64,000 nt of DNA from Saprospiraceae bacterium (GCA_028280415.1 JANQLV010000043.1:1-64000); one strand, 5' to 3'. Shown: positions 8,254 through 18,311, counted from the first letter of the stretch. The notes: generated from the letters alone by a model not told the origin. Numbers and translations: made by a program.

Positions 8254-10044
8254 GTGAAGCATTTAAAATATCTCCATAAATTTTTCTACCGATATCGTTG
8301 GCGATTCCTTCTGGGCATCGTTTTCGTGGCTTTGTCCAACTACTTTCGGGTATTACAGCCCCAGATGATTCGGCAAGCCCTCGATCTCGTTATTGAAAAT
8401 ATCGGGATGTACAAAACGCTGGATGGGTTTGAAAATCAAGCCGCCATGTACGCTATTGTCGGAAAGACTTTGCTCTTCTTTGGGGTCCTGGTTTTAATAC
8501 TTGCACTCACAATGGGAATTTTCATGTATTTCATGCGGCAGACCATTATTGTAATGTCTCGTTTGATTGAATACGATATGCGGAAGGAGATTTTCGACCA
8601 CTATGAAAAACTCAGTCTTTCTTTTTATAAAAGAAACAACACTGGCGATCTGATGTCGAGAATTACCGAAGATGTTTCTAAAGTAAGAATGTATCTGGGC
8701 CCGGCGGTATTATATGGTATTAACCTCACCTCATTATTCATTCTGGTTATTTATTCCATGTTGAGTGTAAGTGTAGAGTTGACCTTGTACAGTTTGCTTC
8801 CCCTCCCCTTTTTATCGATTTCGATCTATTATGTAAGTAGTCTGATTAATAAAAAGAGTGAAGAAATCCAGATTCAGTTAGCTGCACTCAACAGTACATC
8901 GCAGGAAGTGTACTCTGGTATCAGAGTCGTAAAATCTTATGTTCAGGAAATTCCAATGATCAGATTCTTCGCCAAACAAAGCGACTCTTATAAAGATAAA
9001 TCGATGGGACTGGCCAAAATCAATGCCATGTTTTTCCCATTGATGTTGCTCCTGATCGGAGCCAGTACTATATTGACCGTATACATTGGAGGCATTCAGG
9101 TAACCAAAGGAAATATAACTCCGGGTAATATTGCCGAATTTGTCATCTACGTCAATATGCTCACCTGGCCGGTTACCGCAATCGGCTGGATTGCTTCCAT
9201 TATTCAGCAGGCTGCAGCTTCGCAGAAAAGAATCAATGAGTTTTTAAATACAAAACCCGACATTATTAATCCGACTATTGACCCTGTGCCTTTAAAGGGA
9301 GAAATAGCATTCAATGAGGTTACTTTTGTATATCCCGATACCGGTATTAAAGCGCTGGATAAGGTTTCTTTCAAACTAACGAAGGGACAGAAGATGGCTA
9401 TTATTGGAAAAACCGGTTCCGGGAAAACTACAATTGCCGATTTGCTTTTGAGAATGTATGATGTAAGCGAAGGTAGCATCACAATTGACGGGAAAGATAT
9501 CCGGAAAATGGACCTTGCGAATCTCCGTCAACGGACCGGTTATGTGCCCCAGGATGTGTTTTTGTTTTCGGATACCATTGCCGGTAATGTAGCCTTTGGC
9601 AGAAATGAAGCTAGCCGGGAAGAAGTAGAAAAGTTTACGAAATATGCGGCCGTTTATAAAGATATCAAAGCTTTGCCTGAAGGTTTTGATACAATGGTTG
9701 GAGAAAGGGGGGTTACACTTTCCGGCGGCCAAAAGCAAAGAGTTTCAATAGCCCGGGCCTTGATCAAAAAACCGGATATTCTGATACTTGATGATTGTTT
9801 GTCTGCGGTAGATACCAATACGGAACAGCAAATTTTAGGTTATTTAAACAATGCTCTTTCCGATAAAACCACTATTATCATCACCCACCGCATTTATTCC
9901 ATGCTCAATTTTGATCAAATTATCGTTTTAGAAGATGGTCACATCTCTGAATCCGGAACACATGAAGAATTACTCCGGAAAAAAGGCTTTTATTACGAAA
10001 TGTTTGAACAACAGCGCCTGGAAGACGAAAAAAGCTTATCCTAG
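8254..10044 (+). CDS. ABC exporter half-transporter (MsbA/MdlA-like, permease fused to ATPase)
   Basis: A type IV ABC exporter of 596 residues with six membrane helices (~15-320) and an ATPase domain (~350-590). Walker A GKTGSGKTT is at 385-393, the signature LSGGQKQR near 489, Walker B ILILDDCLSAVD near 509, and the H-loop ITHR near 547. The residue after the Walker B aspartate is Asp instead of the usual catalytic Glu. That is typical of the degenerate half of heterodimeric exporters such as MdlA/YheI types, yet no partner half-transporter lies nearby. Translation starts at GTG 8254; the ATG just upstream is out of use because a stop follows it. The substrate cannot be deduced. Confidence 0.92.
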   Translation: MKHLKYLHKFFYRYRWRFLLGIVFVALSNYFRVLQPQMIRQALDLVIENIGMYKTLDGFENQAAMYAIVGKTLLFFGVLVLILALTMGIFMYFMRQTIIVMSRLIEYDMRKEIFDHYEKLSLSFYKRNNTGDLMSRITEDVSKVRMYLGPAVLYGINLTSLFILVIYSMLSVSVELTLYSLLPLPFLSISIYYVSSLINKKSEEIQIQLAALNSTSQEVYSGIRVVKSYVQEIPMIRFFAKQSDSYKDKSMGLAKINAMFFPLMLLLIGASTILTVYIGGIQVTKGNITPGNIAEFVIYVNMLTWPVTAIGWIASIIQQAAASQKRINEFLNTKPDIINPTIDPVPLKGEIAFNEVTFVYPDTGIKALDKVSFKLTKGQKMAIIGKTGSGKTTIADLLLRMYDVSEGSITIDGKDIRKMDLANLRQRTGYVPQDVFLFSDTIAGNVAFGRNEASREEVEKFTKYAAVYKDIKALPEGFDTMVGERGVTLSGGQKQRVSIARALIKKPDILILDDCLSAVDTNTEQQILGYLNNALSDKTTIIITHRIYSMLNFDQIIVLEDGHISESGTHEELLRKKGFYYEMFEQQRLEDEKSLS

Positions 10045-10221
10045 AATATAATTCATAAGTCCTTTTTATTATAGCTTGAATTCATTATTTGAAAAAAAGC
10101 AGCCAAATAAACATCTATTATCCTGACAGTTACACATCTTATAAAGATTAATGTATACTAAAGACTGGCCTGAGGCGGCATACGAAGTGCTTTGGGGAAC
10201 AGAATATTTGCTTGATATTTT

Positions 10222-10250
10222 TTGTAATTACAATCAAATAATTAAATTTG
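10222..10250 (+). promoter_or_regulatory. Bacteroidota-type promoter for the DUF3276 gene
   Basis: TTG (10222-10224, within TTTG), an 18-nt spacer and TAAATTTG (10243-10250) stand ~45 nt upstream of the start codon at 10295. Confidence 0.55.
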
Positions 10251-10294
10251 TTTAGTGAATTTTACACTTTTTTTCAATAAAAAATAAAAACATC

Positions 10295-10711
10295 GTGGAT
10301 AACGAGAGAAACCAAAGAAGATTCGAGAGTGTGTTTTCAAAGAAAGTTCGGGCTGGTAAAAGAAGGACATATTTCTTTGATGTTCGTAAAACGAAAGGTG
10401 ATGATTATTACCTGACACTTACTGAAAGTACAAAGAAATTCAACAGCGATGGCTATGAGCGGCACAAAATCTTTTTATACAAAGAAGATTTTAACAGATT
10501 TATGTCGGGGTTGGAAGAAACGCTCAATCATATCAAAACGGAGTTAATGCCGGATTACGATTATGATGAGTATACGAGAAGACACGAAGAATGGGAAGCT
10601 AAACGTGCAGAAGAAAATGCTGCTGCCGAATTAGATGATGAGACTTCAAATGATTCTAACTCTGAATCAGAATCATCCTCTGTTGAGTCCGAAGATGATA
10701 TGACCTGGTAA
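10295..10711 (+). CDS. PUR-alpha-like nucleic-acid-binding protein (DUF3276)
   Basis: A 138-residue cytoplasmic protein. Residues ~8-95 contain RVFSKKVRAGKRRTYFFDVR-type and DDYYLTLTES segments that match the DUF3276/PUR fold, which binds single-stranded DNA or RNA. The C-terminal ~40 residues are acidic and low complexity (repeated Glu, Ser and Asp). The start is GTG (10295). It has its own promoter and a strong terminator, so it appears to be monocistronic. The family is near-universal in Bacteroidota; its precise role is not established. Confidence 0.88.
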   Translation: MDNERNQRRFESVFSKKVRAGKRRTYFFDVRKTKGDDYYLTLTESTKKFNSDGYERHKIFLYKEDFNRFMSGLEETLNHIKTELMPDYDYDEYTRRHEEWEAKRAEENAAAELDDETSNDSNSESESSSVESEDDMTW

Positions 10712-10749
10712 GACAAGACAACATTAAATATTTTATTATAAAATACATG

Positions 10750-10787
10750 AAAGCAAGTTTCACTTTGGAGCTTGCTTTTTTGTTTTT
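10750..10787 (+). terminator. Rho-independent terminator after the DUF3276 gene
   Basis: AAAGCAAG (10750-10757) pairs with CTTGCTTT (10771-10778), followed by a T-rich tail. Confidence 0.8.
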
Positions 10788-11109
10788 CAAGCGCTCCATT
10801 TTTAATGTTTTAAAATTAAATGTCAAGTCAAATCTGTGACACATTTTTGGCACAGTAATTGGTTATTATATAGTGTCTGCGAAACTATTCCTCCCCACAG
10901 TAAAAAATCGAAAAAACAGAATAATAACCATGAAAAATATCAATACATATCATCTAATCATTCAAAGCCTGCTACTAGCTTTAGCACTAATGATGGCCAG
11001 GATACAAAAAATGGCCCGTTCGATGAGAACGGACCACGAAAAACAATTTAACAATTGGTTTGAAGGAATAATCCTTCATGGGAAAAGAAAATTCTTTAGG
11101 CAGAAAAAA
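10788..11109. other. Intergenic region between convergent genes
   Basis: Contains small hairpins (CGTTC/GAACG near 11020 and GAAGGA/TCCTTC near 11062). A weak plus-strand ORF from ATG 10930 has a hydrophobic N-terminus but runs into the end of the opposite gene; I do not accept it as a gene. Confidence 0.4.
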
Positions 11110-14100
11110 TTAAAGTGTAATAGTCAAATCGCCTTTTTTGATCTTAGATGAGCCGTCAATATATTCTACTTCAATAAAATATACATAAACTCCCATTTTT
11201 AGTACAGAACCTTTAAAAGTACCATCCCAGCCCTCTGTTTCAACATTAGGGCTAAAGTCCTGATTATGAAATACTTCTGCACCCCATCTGTCGAAAACAC
11301 GTAGTGTTGTAATCCTTGCTACATTCTCACCGGCAAAAGCTGTAAAATAATCATTAACACCATCTCCATTAGGACTAAAAGCATTAGGAATAAACAAATC
11401 GTCCCTGGGAATTACGCGTACCAATACATCAGCACTTACCTCACATCCATACTCATTTCGAACGATGACCGTATACTGTGTTGAACTGGTAGGATTCGCT
11501 ACAGGGTTTGCACAATCCGTACAACTCAAACCATTTGCAGGAAACCACTCATAGCTTAAAGTTGCAGAAGTATTGACCAAAGCCTCTAACTGGACGGAGG
11601 CAGCAAGATCCATTCTCAGCTCATCTGCAAGCGTCAGGGAAAGTGGCGAAACTGCTTCAATTTCAATCGTTTCAAACTGCTCACAACCATACTGATTTGT
11701 GACAGCGATTTCGTAGATTCCCGGGCTCAATCCATCTACTTTTGCATGATTGGAAATGACTTCTCCTGCTTCATTTGTCCACTCAAAAACAAGGTCTGCC
11801 GAAGGGTTGGCTATGATCACCTCAGCACTCGCATCCTCATTCTCGCAGCTTACAACAGTATTCAATACATCGGCAATTTGAGGTGCTTCATTATTCTTTA
11901 TCTCTATACTTTTGATTGCAGTACATCCATTGGCATCAGTTACCAGCAGATCATATGTCCCTGCATTCATCTGACTAAGTAATGATGTGGTCCCTCCATT
12001 TGACCAATTATAGGTATAAGGCGCTACTCCCCCATTAGCATTGACTTCGATCGAGCCATCTGAGCTATTACAGTTTTCATGCGCTAATTCAATCACATGA
12101 ATCGCAATATCAGATAAGAAAACGGTTAATTCTTCAGATTGTGAAAGCTGATAAGCAATACAATTATCTTCTACAAACAAAGTATAACTTACGGTAGTAT
12201 TGATTGAGATATTGTTGAGCGTTAGCTGAGTCGCATTATTACCAACGGAAATACCATTGACAAACCACTCATAAACGGGATTGGCACCGTGATTTTCTCC
12301 GCTGGCAGTAAATGTAGCGGCCTGTCCGGCACAAATGATATTGGCATTGGAAACGATGTCTAATGTCGGAACCTCTCCCTGGCTTACAGATACAGCAATT
12401 GGTGCGGAAGTCACTGCAGCACTATTGGTACAAGATTCAGCTACGGAAAGAATGCAACTTATTTGCTGTCCGTCAGTCAGCGTACTGGTTTCAAAACTCG
12501 GCTGATTGGTTCCGACATTAAGACCATCGATTTGCCATTGATAGCTTGGGTTAGCACCGAAATCAGTAGCATTGGCCGTAAAAGTGATAGACTCACCAGT
12601 ACAGATATTCGTTGCACTGGCTACGATTTCGATAGTTGGATTTACTACCTCATTCACAGTGATTGAGATGATGTTTGAGTTTGCTTCATTAGTTGTAGCA
12701 CACTGTGCGTTCGTAGTTACTAAGCAGTTTATGTTTTGTCCGTCAGTAAGATCGGCAGAAGAAAAAACCGGGCTATTATCTCCCACATTATTACCATCCA
12801 CCAACCATTGGAAAGAAGGATTGGCTCCCAGGTCGATTCCATTAGCGGTGAAGGTAATCGTTTCTCCTGCACAGATTTCAGTAAGATCAGCAATAATGCT
12901 TATGGAAGGGTTTAGAGCCGGGCTAATGTTTACAGTTACTTCATTAGAAAATACTTCTAAATCCGTAGCGCAATTGGTATCGTAAATCAGTTGACAACTG
13001 ACTACATCCTGATCGTTTAAAGATGCCGAAAAAAAGTTGGCCGCATCTGCTCCGGATACAGGGCTACCATTGATCAACCACTGATAAGCAATATTAAGGA
13101 TTGCCGTAGATTGATTGCTGGTCGCTGTAAATAGAATACTCTGTCCTTCACAGGCATTCGTATTGTTTGCACTGATAATTAACTCCGGTGTCTCTATTGG
13201 AAATATCGGTGCAATAAGAATTGGGTTAGAGACATGTACGTAGTTTACACAAGCTTGAGCCAGTGAAATTCTGCATTCGACAACATCGCCGTCGACTAAA
13301 TCATTTGATGAAAACGTCAATTCGTTTTCTCCGGCAACCACCTGACCATTAATCAGCCATTCAATTTGAACTGCCAGGTTATTGTTTGTAATAGTTGCCG
13401 TAAAAGTAGGAATGTCTTCGCAGGGTTCTTCAGAAATAGAAACAGTCGGTGTAGCGTAAGAAACACTGTTAGCCAGGAAAGAAAGAATATTTTCCATGAG
13501 GTCATTTTTGCTTGATGTTCTGATCCAGTCCTGATCACTGGTGGTAATCATTTTGCCATGAGCCAGATCAGAAGAGCAATAAATAAAGCCCCAATCTTTA
13601 TTATCATAATGTAAAAACGGAATGAAATTATCATCTCCGGTTCCGGAGGTTCCATACCAGTAATAGCTGATGGTATTATCTTCATCCATCCCTTCAGCCA
13701 TTTCGCCGCTTATTTCCATAGGGCTGAGATTACCCGCCACTTCTTCATCCCAGGAAAAGGTATTTCCAAGATTTTCCGCAATGTATTCAAAGATGATGTT
13801 ACCAGAAAGATTGGATAAGTATTCCGATTGGATATAAACATTTCCTCCATTTTCAACAAATTGCAGGATATTGTCTCTTCGATTGTCCGGGATATCAATT
13901 AATCCGGAAGCAATGATTAGTACATCCGTTCCGGAGAAGTTTGCATAATCATCCATGAAGGATTGATTTTCAATAGTAGCATTATGCCCAAGAGCCGTAG
14001 CAATATTAGACCAGTTTGTATCCATTTTGTGTAAAGGATGAATAGACTGGCTTTCGATGATGGTAATATTGGCACCAAAGGAAGAAAGTGTAAGGAATAG

Positions 14101-14142
14101 ACAGCAAGCTGTCAAAACAAACGTTCTGGTAAAAATTTTCAT
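11110..14142 (-). CDS. T9SS type B cargo: GATase-like N-terminus, Ig-like repeats, SprB-type repeat
   Basis: A secreted multidomain protein of 1010 residues. A signal peptide (MKIFTRTF... ending SSFGA) is followed by a ~200-residue domain with TDVLIIASGLIDIP and FVENGGNVYIQSEY, resembling the flavodoxin/glutamine-amidotransferase-like folds seen in other surface proteins. About five Ig-like modules follow, each with a GxNPSYQW-like or QWLVDG core. One SprB-type repeat has GSIEVNANGGVAPYTYNWS and NAGTYDLLVTDANGC. The last ~95 residues form a type B sorting domain (FIPNAFSPNGDGVND, FDRWGAEVF, GTFKGSVLKMGVYVYFIEV), directing export through T9SS to the surface. I chose ATG 14142; an in-frame ATG at 14163 adds seven residues. 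Confidence 0.88.
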   Translation of the reverse strand: MKIFTRTFVLTACCLFLTLSSFGANITIIESQSIHPLHKMDTNWSNIATALGHNATIENQSFMDDYANFSGTDVLIIASGLIDIPDNRRDNILQFVENGGNVYIQSEYLSNLSGNIIFEYIAENLGNTFSWDEEVAGNLSPMEISGEMAEGMDEDNTISYYWYGTSGTGDDNFIPFLHYDNKDWGFIYCSSDLAHGKMITTSDQDWIRTSSKNDLMENILSFLANSVSYATPTVSISEEPCEDIPTFTATITNNNLAVQIEWLINGQVVAGENELTFSSNDLVDGDVVECRISLAQACVNYVHVSNPILIAPIFPIETPELIISANNTNACEGQSILFTATSNQSTAILNIAYQWLINGSPVSGADAANFFSASLNDQDVVSCQLIYDTNCATDLEVFSNEVTVNISPALNPSISIIADLTEICAGETITFTANGIDLGANPSFQWLVDGNNVGDNSPVFSSADLTDGQNINCLVTTNAQCATTNEANSNIISITVNEVVNPTIEIVASATNICTGESITFTANATDFGANPSYQWQIDGLNVGTNQPSFETSTLTDGQQISCILSVAESCTNSAAVTSAPIAVSVSQGEVPTLDIVSNANIICAGQAATFTASGENHGANPVYEWFVNGISVGNNATQLTLNNISINTTVSYTLFVEDNCIAYQLSQSEELTVFLSDIAIHVIELAHENCNSSDGSIEVNANGGVAPYTYNWSNGGTTSLLSQMNAGTYDLLVTDANGCTAIKSIEIKNNEAPQIADVLNTVVSCENEDASAEVIIANPSADLVFEWTNEAGEVISNHAKVDGLSPGIYEIAVTNQYGCEQFETIEIEAVSPLSLTLADELRMDLAASVQLEALVNTSATLSYEWFPANGLSCTDCANPVANPTSSTQYTVIVRNEYGCEVSADVLVRVIPRDDLFIPNAFSPNGDGVNDYFTAFAGENVARITTLRVFDRWGAEVFHNQDFSPNVETEGWDGTFKGSVLKMGVYVYFIEVEYIDGSSKIKKGDLTITL

Positions 14143-14620
14143 GATTCCGGGATTCTTTTCCAAAGGCGGGGGAATCCTTTTCTTTTAAAAACCAATTGTT
14201 CGTAAGGGGCTGTGGGGATTTTTTGTGCTTGTTAAATTGTAAGTATGGGAGTATTTAAAGGAAGAGTGTTTGTTTTGAAGTCGATACAAATGTAATCGGA
14301 TTAGGTTTTCAGCACAAGTTTTGGCTACTAAAATCAATGCATAAGCTTATTTTTCTGTGACAGGGTAAAACTTTTATAAATAATTAAAAGCCTGTGTTTT
14401 AAACAATTTTTAATAAAAGATATGACATTTTAAAATGTAAAAAACAAACTATTTTCCCAACATTTTTTTTCATTTTCATGAAACATTTACTGCCTTTCAG
14501 AAATACATTTTCAAAATCCCGGTTTTGCTTAATTGAGTGACAGAATAAAATGTGATGAAGGAACTTTAAACCAGCAAAATTGATAAAACCAAGGTGAATC
14601 AGTGACTACAATTCGGTGAG
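14143..14620. other. Intergenic region upstream of the type B cargo gene
   Basis: AT-rich, with a minus-strand promoter candidate listed separately. No RNA gene, ORF or convincing terminator for the cyclase gene was seen. Confidence 0.5.
14287..14317 (-). promoter_or_regulatory. Bacteroidota-type promoter for the type B cargo gene
   Basis: The minus strand carries TTG (14317-14315), a 20-nt spacer and TACATTTG (14294-14287). This implies a leader of ~140 nt before the ATG at 14142. Confidence 0.45.
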
Positions 14621-17600
14621 TTAATGCAGATTTAAGGGACGACCATTGCTTTTGGCATTTCGTTCTACAAAATACATATCCACTTCCCCTTTATTCTTAG
14701 CCGCTATTTTTCCACGGTATTCACAAGTAAAATTATCTTTAACCAGCTCGTAGGTTGTCCCTGAAATATTTACTTTACCCTCATCAGAATTGTCTTCCAT
14801 CCGTGCTGCAATATTTACAGCATCCCCCCAAATATCATAAACAAACTTTTTAGTTCCGACAATCCCCGAGACGACATCGCCGGTATGTACCCCCAGGCGA
14901 ATTTCAAAAAACAGGCGTCCTTCCTTTTTTCTGTCTTGTTCAAAACGCAACATGAAATCCCGAATATCCAGCGCGGCTTCGATCACTTTCTTTGGATTAT
15001 TGACATCCGGTTTAGGAATACCTCCTGCACACATGTATGCATCTCCAATCGTTTTTATTTTCTCCAGACCATGTTTTTCGATAATAGCATCAAAATTTCT
15101 GAAACAGAAATCGATCTCGGCGACCAGTTCTTCCGGCGTAAGTTGTTCAGCGATTTTTGTAAAACCCTTAAAATCTGTAAAGAGAACCGTTACGTGATCA
15201 TAACGTTTGGCCTTTGCTTTACCAAATTTTTTGAGTTCTTCGGCCGTTTCACTTGGTAGAATATTTAATAATAATTCATCGGATTTTCTTTTTTCATGCT
15301 CCAGCTCCAGGGTACGGGCTTTAACTTCTCTTTCCAGTTCTCTTTCTCTTTTTATACTGCGGTAGAGGCGATATTCCAGAATACCTGCCACAGATGCCAG
15401 TGCTCCCAGAAAGCAGATACCGATAAACCACCAGGATTTATAAAATGCTGCTGCTACTTCTACTTTTAAACTCAGCTCTTCTTCATTCCAGTTTCCCGGC
15501 CCGGAAGCTGCCCGGACCCTAAACGTGTAATTGCCCGCCGGAATATTATTATACCTGGCGACGTTCACCTGCGAGGGTTTAGACCAATCTTTTTCATACC
15601 CTTCCAACATATAACTATAAGTGTTAACCGCAGGATTATTGAAATTGGCCAGGGCAAATTCGAAACTAAAGAATTTGTCTTTGTAAGAAAGGCGAATGGG
15701 TTGCTGTGGTGACAGGCCGGATTTTCGGTTGATGATACTATCGGATTCCCCATCCAGTTTGGAAAAACCGGAAAAGAGGATTTTGCAATTTCTTTTAAGC
15801 CTCCGGGTAGCCAAATCCCTGGAAGGATAAAAAGCATTTATGCCACTCAGCCCTCCAAAAAACATTCGGCCATCTCTGGATTTATAGAAGGATACCCGAT
15901 TGAATTCATTAGCAGAAAGACCATCTTGTTTGAAGAACAATGAAACCTGATCATTTTGCAGGTCAATCCGGGCTAATCCATTATCTGTACTCACCCAAAT
16001 ACTCGTATCCCCTTCCGCTAACAGGCCATTAATAAAATTATTCGCCAGGCCAGTTTTACTATCGTACACTCTGGTTTTCTTTTTCTCGAAGTCCCATTTG
16101 TGCAAACCATTACCGGTTCCCAGCCAAAGGTTTTTATCTGCATCTTCAAAAATCCCATTGACCTTATTATGCCTCAGCTTAAATCCATCATCCGGCATTT
16201 CCTGATTAATATGTTTTAAAACGCCTTCGCCTTTCTTAATCTGATAAACACCATCTTCAAGCGTGCAGAGCCAGATAGAACTATCCGAAGGACTTTGGTA
16301 GAGATAACTGATATCCAATTTGCTGGTATCTATCAGCTTAGCAGGATCGATAAAATTTCTGATCTTTTTGCTAGTCGGATTATAAATGTACAATGCATTT
16401 CGAAAGCCTAGCCAGATTTCGTTTTCATGGTCCACCAATGGCGAACCCAGATCAATGACCTCATCATTAAAAAGTGTATCCACTTCAAGCGTTTGTAAAT
16501 CTATCCGGCGACCGTTTCCGGTATAAAGTGCCTGATCATGATAAACCAGGCCAAAAGGAAAATTGAAATAATCATTTTGTGGAAACAAAGGTCGCAGGCT
16601 GTTGGTTCGGGCATCCAATACATGAATCGAATTGTAATAGCTGAAGTAAATATTTCCCTGCTCATCTTCCGTGATCCCGCGCATGCTGCAAAAACCATTG
16701 GAGCAAAATTCACTGCCTTCGCCGAGATAACAGGTAAAATTTTCTTCTGATCGTATCAACTTAATAGCCCCATAATCCGAAGCTACCCAGATCACACCGG
16801 AATCATCTTTGAAAATCTGCCGATAGTTGCAGGTATTTTTCAGCATGTCCCTAATTTGCTGATCATAATTATACACTGCTCCACTAGCCGCTTCATAAAA
16901 CCACAAATTCCCCAAGCCTCCAATCCAGATATCTCCATTCGGCTCAATGAGAAATGCTGTACTAATTCCCTGATTGAAAATAGCCGCCGTGACCGGATGT
17001 TCTGTAAAAGCTTCTTCGTCACTATCCTTATAATACACCTGTCCATTATTAAAAAGTACCCAGATTTTTCCATTCTCCCCTATCTGCATATCATTGATCC
17101 AGGCAGCAGAAGGAAGACCTTTTACCCTGTCTGGAAAATCGAAAAACATAACTGGATTACCTGCTCCATCCGTTTGGAGTAATCGATTCTCATCATAACT
17201 GATATAGTAGGATCCCTGATGTTGCAAGACAGCACGCTTAGCATAAGTACCTTTACAGCTTACAAAATCAGTGAGCAAACCTTCGGGAGAAAGCCGTTGA
17301 ATAAATGAAGCACCGGTTTCACTTAACTGGGTATTGAGTAGAATATTATTATTCTCATCGAAGCCCAGGCTATTAAATGTCCTGGGCTGATCGTAAACGA
17401 CACTGTTGGAATCAGCTTTGATTTTAAGTGTCTGTTCCCGGGAGGACCGAAGCATAGTCAGATAATTGGGATTCGCCATCCAAAGAACACTATCCTTGTC
17501 AATAACCATATCAGAGATGTAATCGAAAGGAATCTGATAATCCGGACTATTACTGGAGTACTGCAGAATATTATGTCCGTCAAATTTATTCAGGCCATTA

Positions 17601-17794
17601 ATAGTAGCAATCCAGATGAAGCCTTCGGGATCCTGAGCAATTTTAAATACATTTCGGTGACTTAAGCCCTCTTCGAATCCGTATACTTTTATCTCGATAT
17701 GCTCTCCGTTTTGCGCAGATAAAAGCCTCGCCCAAATGCTTAGGATAAAAGTAATAAATAGTAAGTGATATACTTTATTTCTACTGAGATGCAC
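14621..17794 (-). CDS. Membrane receptor adenylate cyclase: ligand propeller + Y_Y_Y + class III cyclase
   Basis: A 1057-residue sensor-effector fusion. After the signal peptide (ending ARLLSAQ) come two-component-regulator propeller repeats (~35-700; e.g. DPEGFIWIATINGLNKFDG and DADKNLWLGTGNGLHKWD), a Y_Y_Y domain (~711-780), one membrane helix (~785-803) and a coiled linker. A class III nucleotide cyclase domain ends the protein (~865-1045). The metal aspartates are D874 (LFTDFKGF) and D918 (TIGDAYM). The base-selecting pair K914 and D987 (YDIWGDAVN) predicts ATP as substrate. N994 and R998 provide the transition-state residues. All catalytic positions are intact. In hybrid two-component systems this periplasmic module usually ends in a kinase; here the output would be cAMP. 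The ligand is unknown. Confidence 0.9.
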   Translation of the reverse strand: MHLSRNKVYHLLFITFILSIWARLLSAQNGEHIEIKVYGFEEGLSHRNVFKIAQDPEGFIWIATINGLNKFDGHNILQYSSNSPDYQIPFDYISDMVIDKDSVLWMANPNYLTMLRSSREQTLKIKADSNSVVYDQPRTFNSLGFDENNNILLNTQLSETGASFIQRLSPEGLLTDFVSCKGTYAKRAVLQHQGSYYISYDENRLLQTDGAGNPVMFFDFPDRVKGLPSAAWINDMQIGENGKIWVLFNNGQVYYKDSDEEAFTEHPVTAAIFNQGISTAFLIEPNGDIWIGGLGNLWFYEAASGAVYNYDQQIRDMLKNTCNYRQIFKDDSGVIWVASDYGAIKLIRSEENFTCYLGEGSEFCSNGFCSMRGITEDEQGNIYFSYYNSIHVLDARTNSLRPLFPQNDYFNFPFGLVYHDQALYTGNGRRIDLQTLEVDTLFNDEVIDLGSPLVDHENEIWLGFRNALYIYNPTSKKIRNFIDPAKLIDTSKLDISYLYQSPSDSSIWLCTLEDGVYQIKKGEGVLKHINQEMPDDGFKLRHNKVNGIFEDADKNLWLGTGNGLHKWDFEKKKTRVYDSKTGLANNFINGLLAEGDTSIWVSTDNGLARIDLQNDQVSLFFKQDGLSANEFNRVSFYKSRDGRMFFGGLSGINAFYPSRDLATRRLKRNCKILFSGFSKLDGESDSIINRKSGLSPQQPIRLSYKDKFFSFEFALANFNNPAVNTYSYMLEGYEKDWSKPSQVNVARYNNIPAGNYTFRVRAASGPGNWNEEELSLKVEVAAAFYKSWWFIGICFLGALASVAGILEYRLYRSIKRERELEREVKARTLELEHEKRKSDELLLNILPSETAEELKKFGKAKAKRYDHVTVLFTDFKGFTKIAEQLTPEELVAEIDFCFRNFDAIIEKHGLEKIKTIGDAYMCAGGIPKPDVNNPKKVIEAALDIRDFMLRFEQDRKKEGRLFFEIRLGVHTGDVVSGIVGTKKFVYDIWGDAVNIAARMEDNSDEGKVNISGTTYELVKDNFTCEYRGKIAAKNKGEVDMYFVERNAKSNGRPLNLH

Positions 17795-18212
17795 TGAGAG
17801 TTGTTATTGTTTTTTGTTCTAAAACTGCAAAGAAAGATCGCAATTAGTTTAGTGAAAAAGAAATTAAACAGCGCTAAAACCCGGGATCAGATACTTAATC
17901 CCCGCTACGTTTTTGGTTTTATTCCTCCTTTTGGACTAGCTTTTTCCCCTTTGGTTTTACAGCGCTATACTATTTTTTTCCAAATTTTAACAAATATAAA
18001 ATTGCAAAACGTCACGGTTTGAAAAGGCATAGCTGTTAATTTTCATATTTAAAAATATTTATATTTATAAAAAATATTTTTCTACATGTCTCATTTTCAA
18101 ATACCATTTGTACAATTTTGAAAAACACTTTCTTTACCGCAGCTCATACAAATAACAATATTTTTGATATTATATTAAAAATAATACGTCACAAGAAAGA
18201 ATTAGGAAAAAA

Positions 18213-18244
18213 TTGACATTATTAATTTTTTATATGTAGATTTG
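18213..18244 (+). promoter_or_regulatory. Candidate promoter for the porP/sprF-PKD protein unit
   Basis: TTG (18213-18215, within TTGACA), a 21-nt spacer and TAGATTTG (18237-18244). It is the best plus-strand match in the region and would give a leader of ~410 nt. Confidence 0.5.
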
Positions 18245-18288
18245 TAAAATCTTACAATGAGAAAATTTATAAACCAGCCCATTAAAGA

Positions 18289-18311
18289 ATACCTGTACTT
18301 ACAACAGGTAT
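18289..18311 (+). other. Stem-loop in the porP/sprF leader
   Basis: ATACCTGT (18289-18296) pairs perfectly with ACAGGTAT (18304-18311) around a seven-base loop. It is ~45 nt downstream of the promoter candidate and has no T-run immediately after it. Confidence 0.5.

Noticed and set aside
10885-10900. CCCCACAG near 10895 and CTGTGGGG near 14210 as a repeat or DnaA-like site
   Set aside because: They share only eight bases and do not match the DnaA box; chance is sufficient.
10930-11151. Plus-strand ORF with a hydrophobic N-terminus (MKNINTYHLIIQ...)
   Set aside because: It runs into the end of the opposite gene, its residues after ~40 look random, and no promoter or family supports it.
17801-18022. 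73-codon plus-strand ORF in the long intergenic region
   Set aside because: No promoter, family or signal features; composition reflects AT-rich DNA.
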